47,125 nt of DNA from positions 1-47,125 of the forward strand of contig NZ_CAJXYK010000049.1 in NCBI RefSeq assembly GCF_913063425.1. The letters are read 5' to 3'. This DNA comes from an uncultured Thiohalocapsa sp. GTDB lineage: Bacteria; Pseudomonadota; Gammaproteobacteria; Chromatiales; Chromatiaceae. Positions 17,695 through 24,074 of the stretch are shown one piece after another. The notes beneath the pieces are model-generated. The model did no database searches and was not told the DNA's origin. It saw nothing but the letters and a program-made list of their open reading frames with translations. Made by a program: the position numbers and the translations under genes. Numbering within the stretch: the first letter of the stretch is position 1; each line of letters opens with the position of its first letter.

Positions 17695-18282
17695 GTGACA
17701 GATACCGAGAACTATTCGCAACAAGAGCTGTTGCCCGATCCGGCCCGGAAGATCGGCACCAAGGCCGAGTACGCCCGGCACCGCGGCTGCGCCCCGTCGG
17801 CAGTGACCCGCGCGCTGAAGGAAGGACGTATCTCCACCGTCATCATCAACGGCCGCGAGATGGTGGACTTCGAGGCCAGCGACCGCCGATGGGCCACCCT
17901 GACCAGGCCCAAGGCCGACGCGCCGACCGGGCCGCAGCAGCGCCCCGACCGCAGCGAAGAAGAACCCGAAGGGGACAAGTACAAGGCCGCCAAGACGCGC
18001 GAGGCCGAAGCGTCGGCTGCGCTGCGGGAGCTGGAGCTTCAGCGCCGCCGTGGTGAGCTGGTGCCCCTGGCAGACGTGGTGCAGGACCTGACGACCGCCG
18101 TCGGCATCATCCTCAACGCCTGGCACGGACTGCCGGCTCGCATGGCCCCGGTTCTGGCGGATCAACCGCAGGACCGCATACATGCACTGCTCGCCGAAGC
18201 CGTCACCGACATTCAGGCCGCGACGCATGCCGCGCTGGAGAAGGCCGTTCGCGAGTCTCAGGCAGAGCCCCAAGCCGAATGA
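17695..18282 (+). CDS. Small terminase subunit-like protein (Nu1/DUF1441 style)
   Basis: Small terminases recognise packaging sites on phage DNA and recruit the large subunit. This 195-residue protein has an N-terminal helix-turn-helix (about residues 20-45, IGTKAEYARHRGCAPSAV) and a long charged helix (KYKAAKTREAEASAALREL), the typical organisation of Nu1-like packaging proteins. The start is GTG at 17695, the only good start before the HTH. Its stop overlaps the next gene by 4 bp. No large terminase follows, so it may redirect the terminase of a helper phage, as small terminases do in known phage satellites. That role is inferred. Confidence 0.72.
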   Translation: MTDTENYSQQELLPDPARKIGTKAEYARHRGCAPSAVTRALKEGRISTVIINGREMVDFEASDRRWATLTRPKADAPTGPQQRPDRSEEEPEGDKYKAAKTREAEASAALRELELQRRRGELVPLADVVQDLTTAVGIILNAWHGLPARMAPVLADQPQDRIHALLAEAVTDIQAATHAALEKAVRESQAEPQAE

Positions 18283-18551
18283 CCGCGCGGCAGTGCACGC
18301 CCGATACCGAGCGCACCGCCCGGGAGCTTACCCAGGCAGTGCGGCAGGCGTTGGGGCTGCACCGCGAGCTCGCCGTGCTGGTGTCCATCGAGCTGTGGCG
18401 GACGATGGCAGGCCGGACAGTGCCACCGTTCGACCAGGCCGCCGCGATCCGGGCTGCGCTCGCCGCAGATGTGACGCCCGAGCGCGCCGCCGAACACTTC
18501 GGGCTGCCGGTCCCGGTATTGATGGCCATCGCGAAGCGCGCGCGCCAATGA
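18279..18551 (+). CDS. Small unknown protein with possible helix-turn-helix
   Basis: This 90-residue protein was not recognised. The C-terminal half (DVTPERAAEHFGLPVPVLMAIAKR) has the spacing of a helix-turn-helix, suggesting DNA binding. The start overlaps the terminase-like gene by 4 bp (ATGA), and its stop overlaps the next gene in the same way, so the three are translated as a chain. A role in packaging or late-gene control is possible but not shown. Confidence 0.65.
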   Translation: MTARQCTPDTERTARELTQAVRQALGLHRELAVLVSIELWRTMAGRTVPPFDQAAAIRAALAADVTPERAAEHFGLPVPVLMAIAKRARQ

Positions 18552-18961
18552 GCCTCGAGCGCATCCACCAAGCCGCAGAGGCCCTCGCAGGCTCCGAGCT
18601 TGGCGAGTATCTCGCCGACGTTGCCGCGCGCCTGGACGCGGGCTTGGACCCCGCCATCGCCTTGGAGCTGAAAGGCCCTGCCGCCATGCGCCGCCGGGAC
18701 CGGCTGTTGTCTCAAGCCGCGCACCTGGCAGCGCCGGATGAATCCCTGTGGCAGCGAGCCGCCGCCTTGGCCGCGTTGATCCGCCGCCGCGAGCGCCGCA
18801 CAAGCCGGCCGCTGTCGGGCGCCGAGCGATTGATCGAGGCCGCCGCGCGATCCGGCACGCTGCCGCGGTCCCGCCGCCGCCTGTATGACCTGCTGTGTGC
18901 GCAGCACCAGGAAGCGCCCGCTGAAATCGAGCCTGCTGCGGTTGCAGCGCACGCCGCCTAG
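18548..18961 (+). CDS. Unknown helical protein
   Basis: This 137-residue, Ala/Arg-rich protein is predicted by eye to be almost entirely helical, and no family was recognised. It begins at the ATGA overlap with the preceding gene. The basic patch LIRRRERRTSRPLSGAERLIEAAARSG suggests contact with nucleic acid or a capsid. Position between small terminase and capsid is where many phages encode portal or head-completion proteins, but it is far too short for a portal. Confidence 0.65.
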   Translation: MSLERIHQAAEALAGSELGEYLADVAARLDAGLDPAIALELKGPAAMRRRDRLLSQAAHLAAPDESLWQRAAALAALIRRRERRTSRPLSGAERLIEAAARSGTLPRSRRRLYDLLCAQHQEAPAEIEPAAVAAHAA

Positions 18962-18998
18962 AGTACTCGCCACGATCAACCCACACAGCGCAGGACCC

Positions 18999-19247
18999 AT
19001 GTCCACCATCGTTCCCGCCCCCGCCGACGCGTTGTCAGGCTGGATTCTCACGCCCGGCCGCGCCCCGGTCCCGACCGTTGCGGTTGCCTTCGAGATCGAC
19101 GGCGGCAACGCGACCCCGATCTATTACCCGCCGCTGCCACGCGGCGCCAAGTTCGCGCGCGCCCTCCCCAATGGTGGCGTGGAGCTGGACGGGCAGACCT
19201 TCGTCAACATCGAAAGCTGCGCTGCTGCACAGCGGGAGGCCGCGTGA
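18999..19247 (+). CDS. Small unknown protein before the capsid gene
   Basis: This 82-residue protein has no recognised family. It is rich in beta-type sequence (PTVAVAFEIDGGNATPIYYPPLPRGAKFARALPNGGVELDG) and shows no membrane segment. Its stop overlaps the start of the capsid-like gene by 4 bp. The position and beta-rich composition would fit a head decoration or structural protein, but this is a guess from context only. Confidence 0.6.
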   Translation: MSTIVPAPADALSGWILTPGRAPVPTVAVAFEIDGGNATPIYYPPLPRGAKFARALPNGGVELDGQTFVNIESCAAAQREAA

Positions 19248-20407
19248 TGTACCAAATCAACCGCCCTGCCCCCGGCGACGCGCCGCGCGCCCGCGATGTG
19301 CGAGACAGCATGGACGCCATGCGCCTTCCCGAGCCCGACCGACGCGAGATCGCGCGCGATGCCATCGTTGCAGGCGCAACGGGCCGCACCGCCGGGGCGC
19401 ATCCCTTCGCGCAAGCGTTCAGCGACGCGGGCGCCGCGCGCCTGCTGGCCCTGCTGGAAGGCGTAGACCTGTCCCTCGCCGACGAGCCGACGCGCCGCGT
19501 CGAGGACCTGCCCGCACACGTTCGCAGCGACGCTGCCCCGCTGGTGGCAGAACTGAACCGCGCGCGCGATTCGGCGGTGAGCGTGAAGCGCCGCGCCTTC
19601 GGTTCCGCGCAGTTGATCGACGTGGTACAGGCCGCCGCACAGGCCATCGCGCAGGCCGACAACGCCCCGACCGGCGAACATGACGCATTCATGCGGACCT
19701 TCGAGCTTGCGGACTTCCGAGCCTCACGCGCGCCGCGGATCGAGCCCGGCGACCTCGCCGACGTGACCGGCTCCATGCGCGCAGTCCCGCAGTGGGAATT
19801 CGAGCTGGCCGGGGAAATGGTGTCGTTGCAGACCAGCGGCGCCACTGCCGCGTTCACCCGACAGGCCATCGTCAACGGCCAGTGGTTTGAGCTGGCCGCC
19901 ATCGTCCGCGAGCTGGCCGCCGCTGCGCAACGCGCCGAGCGGGAGGGATTCATCCGGTTGCTGAACGACAACCCGCAACTGTTCGATGGGGCGCCGATGT
20001 TCGACGCGAGCCGCAACAACGTCGTCACCGCTGGTGCGAGCTTCGCCGCAACCCTGCAGGCTGCCGCACAGGCCCTGCGGGACCTCAAGAGCGCAGTCGG
20101 CGCCGCGCTGCAACCGGCACCGCGCGCCCTCGCACTGCCCGCGACCCATGAGCTTGACGGCAGCGTCCGCGAGATCGCAGACCGCGCCAAGCTGGCCTTG
20201 CTGTTCGACTCACGGTTGACCGCCGGGTATCTGTTCCCCGACCCCGAGCGCCGGCCCGTTGTCGGGCTCGGACTGCTTGACGGCGAGCGCCGGTATGAAG
20301 TGCGCATCAAGCCCGACTTTCACGCCGACGCCTGGCAGACGCGCATCCTCCACCACCACAAGGTTTGCCCGCTGTCGCCGCACGCGGTGCGCTTCGAGCT
20401 GCCGTGA
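19244..20407 (+). CDS. Diverged phage major-capsid-like protein
   Basis: The middle of this 387-residue protein resembles the capsid half of prohead-protease/major-capsid fusions from Mu-like and related phages. The marks are AAFTRQAIVNGQWF (residues 202-215), NDNPQLFDGAPMFDASRNN (241-259) and a C-terminal VRIKPDFHADAWQTRILH. No ClpP-like protease active site is seen in the N-terminal region, which is replaced by about 120 unrelated residues. Expected partners (portal, protease, large terminase) are absent. It either builds a satellite-specific small capsid or alters that of a helper. Similarity was judged by eye and needs a profile search. Confidence 0.68.
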   Translation: MMYQINRPAPGDAPRARDVRDSMDAMRLPEPDRREIARDAIVAGATGRTAGAHPFAQAFSDAGAARLLALLEGVDLSLADEPTRRVEDLPAHVRSDAAPLVAELNRARDSAVSVKRRAFGSAQLIDVVQAAAQAIAQADNAPTGEHDAFMRTFELADFRASRAPRIEPGDLADVTGSMRAVPQWEFELAGEMVSLQTSGATAAFTRQAIVNGQWFELAAIVRELAAAAQRAEREGFIRLLNDNPQLFDGAPMFDASRNNVVTAGASFAATLQAAAQALRDLKSAVGAALQPAPRALALPATHELDGSVREIADRAKLALLFDSRLTAGYLFPDPERRPVVGLGLLDGERRYEVRIKPDFHADAWQTRILHHHKVCPLSPHAVRFELP

Positions 20408-20520
20408 TGCTTCCCGCGGTCATGTCGGCATGGACCGCCGGCATGCGTGATGCCGGCGCCCCACGGTCCGCAACGGGGCTTGCCCGCGCTGGCTTCGGCT
20501 GCCGCGGGCTTTCTGATTGA
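20407..20520 (+). CDS. Tiny reading frame after the capsid gene
   Basis: This 37-codon frame starts on the last base of the capsid-like stop (TGATG) and ends with a TGA that overlaps the next ATG, so it sits in a chain of overlapping frames. The composition is Ala/Gly/Arg-rich and no homologue is known to me. The overlap pattern is the only argument for it being real. Confidence 0.3.
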   Translation: MLPAVMSAWTAGMRDAGAPRSATGLARAGFGCRGLSD

Positions 20521-20699
20521 TGGAGCCCCCCATGCTAGCCGCCCGGCAATCTCTGAACCTGCTTGCCCGCGCCAACCTTCGCGCCAAGCGCGCCGCCGCC
20601 ATCGGCGCCCACCAGGCGAGACGCTACCGCCGCCGACTGCCGCCGCCGGAAGGCCCGCGACCCGCAGACGAAGCAGGCCCGCCCGCCCGGCACAACTGA
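20520..20699 (+). CDS. Small basic unknown protein
   Basis: This 59-residue frame follows the tiny upstream frame by a TGATG overlap. An internal ATG at 20532 is an alternative start. The protein is strongly basic in its N-terminal 40 residues (LARANLRAKRAAAIGAHQARRYRRR), like small DNA- or RNA-binding proteins of phages. Its end runs to the edge of the long repeat array. No family was recognised. Confidence 0.4.
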   Translation: MEPPMLAARQSLNLLARANLRAKRAAAIGAHQARRYRRRLPPPEGPRPADEAGPPARHN

Positions 20700-21514
20700 G
20701 CGCCGCGCGCGCCGCCGTCCGGCGCTGCCCTCCCGATGGAGTTTCCCCGCTGGCCAGCGCCCCAGGGAGCGCCCCGAGCGCCGACACCGGCCCGGAGCTG
20801 GTGCACCGGCTCGGCACCGCCCCGAGCGGCACCCCGTCGGCACCGTCGAGGCCCTCGCCATGCGCCCCCGCGCCCGGGAGCCGGTACCAGGCCCGGGCAC
20901 CGTGCCCCAGGGCACCCGGCACCACCTGAGCGAGCCGCACGCGCCGCCGCCCGGCGCTGCCCTCGCGATGGACCTTCCCCGCTGGCCAGCGCCCCAGGGA
21001 GCGCCCCGAGCGCCGACACCGGCCCGGGGCTGGTGCGCCGGCTCGGCACCGGCGAGCCGGCGACCTCGCACCCGGTCGGGAAGGTCCCGAGGGGCACCCG
21101 GTCGGCACCGTCGAGGCCCTCGCCATGCGCCGCGGCGCCCGGGAGCCGGCACCAGGCCCGGGCACCGTGCCCCAGGGCACCCGGCGCCGCCTGAGCGAGC
21201 CGCACGCGCCGCCGCCCGGCGCTGCCCTCCCGATGGACCTTCCCCGCTGGCCAGCGCCCCAGGGAGCGCCCCGAGCGCCGACACCGGCCCGGAGCTGGCG
21301 CACCGGCTCCGCACCGGCTCGGCATCAGCGAGCGGGCGCCCTCGCACCCGGTCGGCACCGCCCCGAGCGGCACCCCGTCGGCAAGGTGGCGACCGGCACC
21401 CCGTCGGCACCGTCGAGGCCCTCGCCACGCGCCGCAGCGCCCGGGAGTCGGCACTAGGCCCGGGCACTGTGCCCAGGGCATCCGGTACCGTCTGAGCGGG
21501 CCGCACGCGCCGCC
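20698..21514. repeat. Three long GC-rich direct repeats plus a partial fourth, at the right end of the element
   Basis: Copies of about 231, 262 and 302 bp lie at 20698-20928, 20929-21190 and 21191-21492, and a fourth starts at 21493. Two conserved blocks (about 85 and 115 bp) flank a middle part that lengthens by shorter sub-repeats of the ccccgagcggcacc type. Each copy carries a GCCCGGG/CCCGGGC inverted repeat (20872, 21137, 21439) and a GTGCCC/GGGCAC palindrome (20902, 21167, 21469). No credible gene lies inside. The function is unknown; packaging site, replication iteron or structured RNA are candidates. Confidence 0.85.
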
Positions 21515-21522
21515 GATGGTGC

Positions 21523-21584
21523 TGTGTGCCTGTCTGTGTGCCTGCGGTTATGCCGAATCTATGCGGCACACAGAACGGCACACA
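21523..21584. promoter_or_regulatory. Right-end cluster of integrase arm-type sites
   Basis: Four copies of an octamer occur: TGTGTGCC at 21523-21530 and 21535-21542, and the reverse GGCACACA at 21565-21572 and 21577-21584. Spacing is 12 bp within each pair and the two pairs face each other. The same octamer appears twice at the integrase end. This paired layout next to attR is typical of arm-type recombinase sites. Confidence 0.65.
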
Positions 21585-21614
21585 AGGCAAATAAAACGCT
21601 TTACAATCAGTGCC

Positions 21615-21680
21615 TTATGACGATTCGGCAATATTGCCCATGCAGACGAACAGGACTTTGACCTTGGCGGTTTGCGTCAT
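21615..21680 (-). pseudogene. Displaced original 5' end of ptpA (attR side)
   Basis: The minus strand from 21680 encodes MTQTAKVKVLFVCMGNI, then AESS and a stop. The first 17 residues match the N-terminus of the complete phosphatase at 13150-13644, and the reading switches to unrelated sequence at the 14-bp att core (21631-21644). This is the native start of ptpA cut off by integration. Its promoter presumably still lies just upstream (above 21680), now driving only this 21-residue stub. Confidence 0.9.
21631..21644. other. attR core, 14 bp
   Basis: This is the second copy of atattgcccatgca, identical to the attL core and in the same orientation, 8,036 bp away. It marks the right boundary of the element inside the stranded ptpA 5' fragment. 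Confidence 0.88.
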
Positions 21681-21773
21681 GCCTACTCTCTTCGTCGATA
21701 CCGGATGGCAGCCTTCCGCGAATTTTAGCACCGGGCCGGACCTGCCACCCTCAATGGCGGCGTGGCCGGGCCC

Positions 21774-22253
21774 TCAGGGCTCGCGCAGCCGCCCGAAGGG
21801 CTGGCGCTCCTGGCGCATGCGCCGTTGCAGGCGCTGGCGCTCCAGCGCCCGGTGACTCGGCATACCGGCCTCGCGCCGCGGCATGGTCGGCGGCCGTGTG
21901 ACGCCCGGGTGGTCCGCTGCCGGGTCGAGGCCCCGCTCCCGGTGCTCGTCCAGGCGCCGGTCCAGGCGCTGGGCACGATCCAGGCGCTGATCCAGCACAC
22001 GCAGGTCGTTGCGCTGGCGCCGCTCCACGGCAGAGAGCTCACGGGATTCGCGCAGGTCGAGGGGGCCGGCCCGCTCGCGGTAGGTCCGCTGGTCCCGCTC
22101 CAGCTGGAGCCAGCCCGCGGCGCCGGTGCGCTCGTCGGCCACCGCCGCCCTGGGCAGAGCCGCTGCCAGGCAAAGCGCCAGGCCACAGCTGAGCCCGAGC
22201 ACCAGGCGCAAATCGCCTCCCTGCGCGGACCATCGGCGCCGGGGCGCACCCAT
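21774..22253 (-). CDS. Putative secreted, highly charged unknown protein
   Basis: This 159-residue protein starts with a plausible signal peptide: basic residues, a hydrophobic stretch (LVLGLSCGLALCLAAALP, about residues 16-33) and an AVA-DE cleavage site near residue 39. The mature part is very rich in Arg, Glu, Asp and Leu with heptad-like spacing (LERDQRTYRER, LDQRLDRAQRLDRRLDEH), suggesting a periplasmic coiled coil. No family was recognised. It lies upstream of the original ptpA start on the same strand. Confidence is limited because GC-rich DNA gives many long frames, but the signal peptide argues for a real gene. Confidence 0.5.
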   Translation of the reverse strand: MGAPRRRWSAQGGDLRLVLGLSCGLALCLAAALPRAAVADERTGAAGWLQLERDQRTYRERAGPLDLRESRELSAVERRQRNDLRVLDQRLDRAQRLDRRLDEHRERGLDPAADHPGVTRPPTMPRREAGMPSHRALERQRLQRRMRQERQPFGRLREP

Positions 22254-22377
22254 TCGGTGCAAAACCGAGCCCGCAGGGTAAGTATTCGACCATCCGGGCC
22301 CGGCCCGGGCCGCCGTCAACCGCGCCATCAGCGCATCATCGAGTGCTGATACGTGCAGCGGCGCGGTTTTGCAAAAG

Positions 22378-22395
22378 TTGGCATCACACATGCTT
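22378..22395 (+). promoter_or_regulatory. Sigma-54-type (-24/-12) promoter candidate
   Basis: TTGGCATCACACATGCTT contains GG (22380-22381) and GC (22392-22393) separated by exactly 10 bases, the hallmark of RpoN promoters. The consensus is TGGCACR-N4-TTGC. The -24 half matches TGGCA and the -12 half reads ATGC instead of TTGC. Transcription would start near 22403-22406, just at the first hairpin of the small-RNA candidate. Confidence 0.5.
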
Positions 22396-22404
22396 GTTAA
22401 GGGC

Positions 22405-22491
22405 CAGAGGCGGAAATTCCCTCTCTGCCGTTTCCGTCCTCTGACCTCCTCAGTGGTGAATTGGCCCCGCGACCCCGCGGGGCTTTTTTTT
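22405..22491 (+). ncRNA. Small RNA candidate with two hairpins
   Basis: The first hairpin pairs cagaggcggaaa (22405-22416) with tttccg (22431-22436) and cctctg (22438-22443). That makes 12 base pairs with one bulged U and a 14-base pyrimidine-rich loop containing CCCUCUCU. A single-stranded linker leads to an intrinsic terminator (22464-22491). No protein gene overlaps. A sigma-54-like promoter ends just upstream, giving a transcript of about 88 nucleotides. The loop could pair with Shine-Dalgarno sequences, as in other trans-acting RNAs; target pairing is speculative. No known RNA family was recognised. Confidence 0.6.
22464..22491 (+). terminator. Intrinsic terminator
   Basis: A perfect 8-bp GC stem (gccccgcg with cgcggggc) around the loop ACCC is followed by eight T. 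This is the strongest rho-independent terminator in the window. It has no protein gene upstream on its strand, which is what points to the small RNA. Confidence 0.92.
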
Positions 22492-22531
22492 GGCAAGTCG
22501 TCCACTGCGCACGCGGCCGACCCACCCAGGC

Positions 22532-22747
22532 TCAGTTCCTGCCGGTGGCAGCCACCTCTAAGCCCGGCGCCGCCCCAAGTTGGCGCTTGACCGCGCAGAG
22601 CGCCATGGCCCGGACGATGCCGTCGCGATATTGCTCGGGGAAACCGTCCGGCAGGCGCAGCTGCAGCCTTGCCATCGAGCGCTCCGGGGGCTTGCCGTCG
22701 CCGTCCCACTCCATGGACAGCCCGAGCCCGGTGGTATCGATGTTCCG
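22532..22747 (-). pseudogene. 3' remnant of an OsmC-family gene
   Basis: The last 71 codons of this frame read like the C-terminal half of OsmC/YhfA-type proteins: IDTTGLGLSMEWDG, then RLPDGFPEQYRDGIVRAM and LCAVKRQLGAAPG. OsmC-family members are about 140 residues, with a catalytic Cys in each half; here only the second (LCAVKRQ) remains. The sequence upstream of the fragment shows no OsmC similarity. The gene has therefore lost its 5' half, probably by deletion or rearrangement next to the small-RNA locus. Confidence 0.6.
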
Positions 22748-22882
22748 GAACTGGCAAAAGTTCAACGCAAACGCAGGAGACAGGGCATCCGGCCGGCGTG
22801 CTGCGACAGGGTGCCAAAGGCGGCGAGCCGCCCTCATCTTGTGGTCACTGCAACAGACTTGGCCCAACCATGCAAACCAGCC

Positions 22883-23158
22883 ATGCAAACCAGCCATGAG
22901 CTCCTGACCCAACTGCGCACCCATCTGGGGCGTCGCTGCCTGCACGCGGGCCGTCACTGGCGGCTCGTGGAGGTCTTGGCGGCGGACGGCCGCCTGGTGC
23001 TGGAAAGCCAAGAGGCGGAGCCGCCCATTCAGCCGGATCAGTACGGCAACGCCGCCTTTCGAGCCCCGGAGCACATCGAGCTGCCGCTGTTCACGGCAGA
23101 GGGCGAGCCGACCACGGAGCTCACAGGTCTGCTCCGGAGCCTGGACGGCGGCGGCTGA
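22883..23158 (+). CDS. Small unknown protein, start in a 13-bp tandem duplication
   Basis: This 91-residue protein is soluble-looking, with an alternating pattern (HWRLVEVLAADGRLVLES, then IQPDQYGNAAFRAPEHIELPLF) suggesting a small beta-rich fold. No named family was recognised. The start codon lies in the second of two tandem copies of atgcaaaccagcc (22870-22895). The first copy opens a 9-codon overlapping frame that ends at 22899. No good Shine-Dalgarno sequence is visible. It converges on kdsB. Confidence 0.55.
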   Translation: MQTSHELLTQLRTHLGRRCLHAGRHWRLVEVLAADGRLVLESQEAEPPIQPDQYGNAAFRAPEHIELPLFTAEGEPTTELTGLLRSLDGGG

Positions 23159-23216
23159 AGCCGATCTCATCCGCAGCTCACTCGACGCGGCAACGGGCAG
23201 GTCCGCGCACAAACGC

Positions 23217-23990
23217 TCAGCCGGCCGCAGCCCCGAGCCAACGCAGCGCAGCCTGCACGTCATCGGCCGTGTCCACGCCCGGGCCCGGCACGGTGCGCGC
23301 CTCCACCACCTGCACGCGCTCGCCGTGCCAGAGCACGCGCAACTGCTCCAGGGACTCGGCGATCTCCAGCGGCGACGGCGCCCAGCCCACGATGCGCCCG
23401 AGGAAGGCGGCGCGGTAGGCATAGAGGCCGATGTGACGCAGGAAGGTCGTATGCCTGGGCAGATGCGCCCGAGTGCCCAGGAACTCGTCCCGATGCCAGG
23501 GCACCGGCGCCCGGGAGAAGTAGAGCGCAGCCCCATCGGCGGCGGTGACCACCTTCACCACGTGCGGGTCGAACAGCTCCGCCGCCTCGGTGATGGGGGT
23601 CGCCAGGGTTGCCATCGGCACGTCTCCAGCCGCGGCCAAGGCCGCCGCCACCTGGTCGATGTCCTCGGGCGGCATGCAGGGCTCGTCGCCCTGGAGGTTG
23701 ACGACGATGCTGTCCGCCGCCCAGCCGCGGGTGGCGACGACCTCTGCGATGCGCTCCGTGCCGCTCTGGTGGGCGCCCGCCGTGAGCTCGGCGTCGGCGC
23801 CGATCTCGCGACAGTGTGCGAGCACCCGCTCGTCGTCGGTGGCGACGACGACCTCGGTGGCGGCGCTGGCCCGGGCCTGCTCCCAGACGCGGGCCAGCAG
23901 GGTCTTGCCACCGATGTCCAGGAGCGGCTTGCCCGGCAGGCGACGGGCGCCGTAGCGGGCGGGAATAACGACGCGAAAGCTGTTCTGCAT
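23217..23990 (-). CDS. kdsB: 3-deoxy-manno-octulosonate cytidylyltransferase
   Basis: KdsB activates KDO as CMP-KDO for the inner core of lipopolysaccharide in the cytoplasm. The N-terminal nucleotide-binding signature VVIPARYGARRLPGKPL and the following VVATDDERV and LQGDEP motifs are clear. The length of 257 residues is standard. The start at 23990 (MQNSFRVVIP) matches the family; an upstream in-frame start only adds unconserved residues. It follows lpxK on the same strand; the small ycaR/Trm112 gene often found between them is absent here. Confidence 0.95.
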   Translation of the reverse strand: MQNSFRVVIPARYGARRLPGKPLLDIGGKTLLARVWEQARASAATEVVVATDDERVLAHCREIGADAELTAGAHQSGTERIAEVVATRGWAADSIVVNLQGDEPCMPPEDIDQVAAALAAAGDVPMATLATPITEAAELFDPHVVKVVTAADGAALYFSRAPVPWHRDEFLGTRAHLPRHTTFLRHIGLYAYRAAFLGRIVGWAPSPLEIAESLEQLRVLWHGERVQVVEARTVPGPGVDTADDVQAALRWLGAAAG

Positions 23991-24074
23991 GGCATTGGCT
24001 CCGTGGCAGATGTCTGCCCTGGGTTGTGTTCGCACGCCCGCCGGGCGCTGGTGCGGCCCGCTTGCGGGCAGGTT

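Larger units (their letters stand above)
13595..21644. mobile_element. 8-kb integrated element, candidate capsid-encoding phage satellite
   Basis: The element is bounded by 14-bp direct repeats (13595-13608 and 21631-21644) and splits the 5' end of ptpA. The cargo runs on the plus strand: integrase, unknown, HTH protein, small unknown, ATPase, Nu1-like small terminase, three small unknowns, capsid-like protein, two tiny genes, then long repeats. Many genes overlap by 1-4 bp, a phage-like layout. No large terminase, portal, protease, tail or lysis gene is present, so autonomous virion production is unlikely. Integrase arm-type sites (GGCACACA) occur at both ends. Confidence 0.85.

Noticed and set aside
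20698-21514. Possible CRISPR array
   Set aside because: The units are 230-300 bp with no short identical repeats and unique spacers, and no cas genes are present.
20535-21590. Long open frames on both strands across the repeat array (310-351 codons)
   Set aside because: They arise from GC-rich repeats lacking stop codons. Each copy changes length by amounts not tied to a frame, and no domain is visible.
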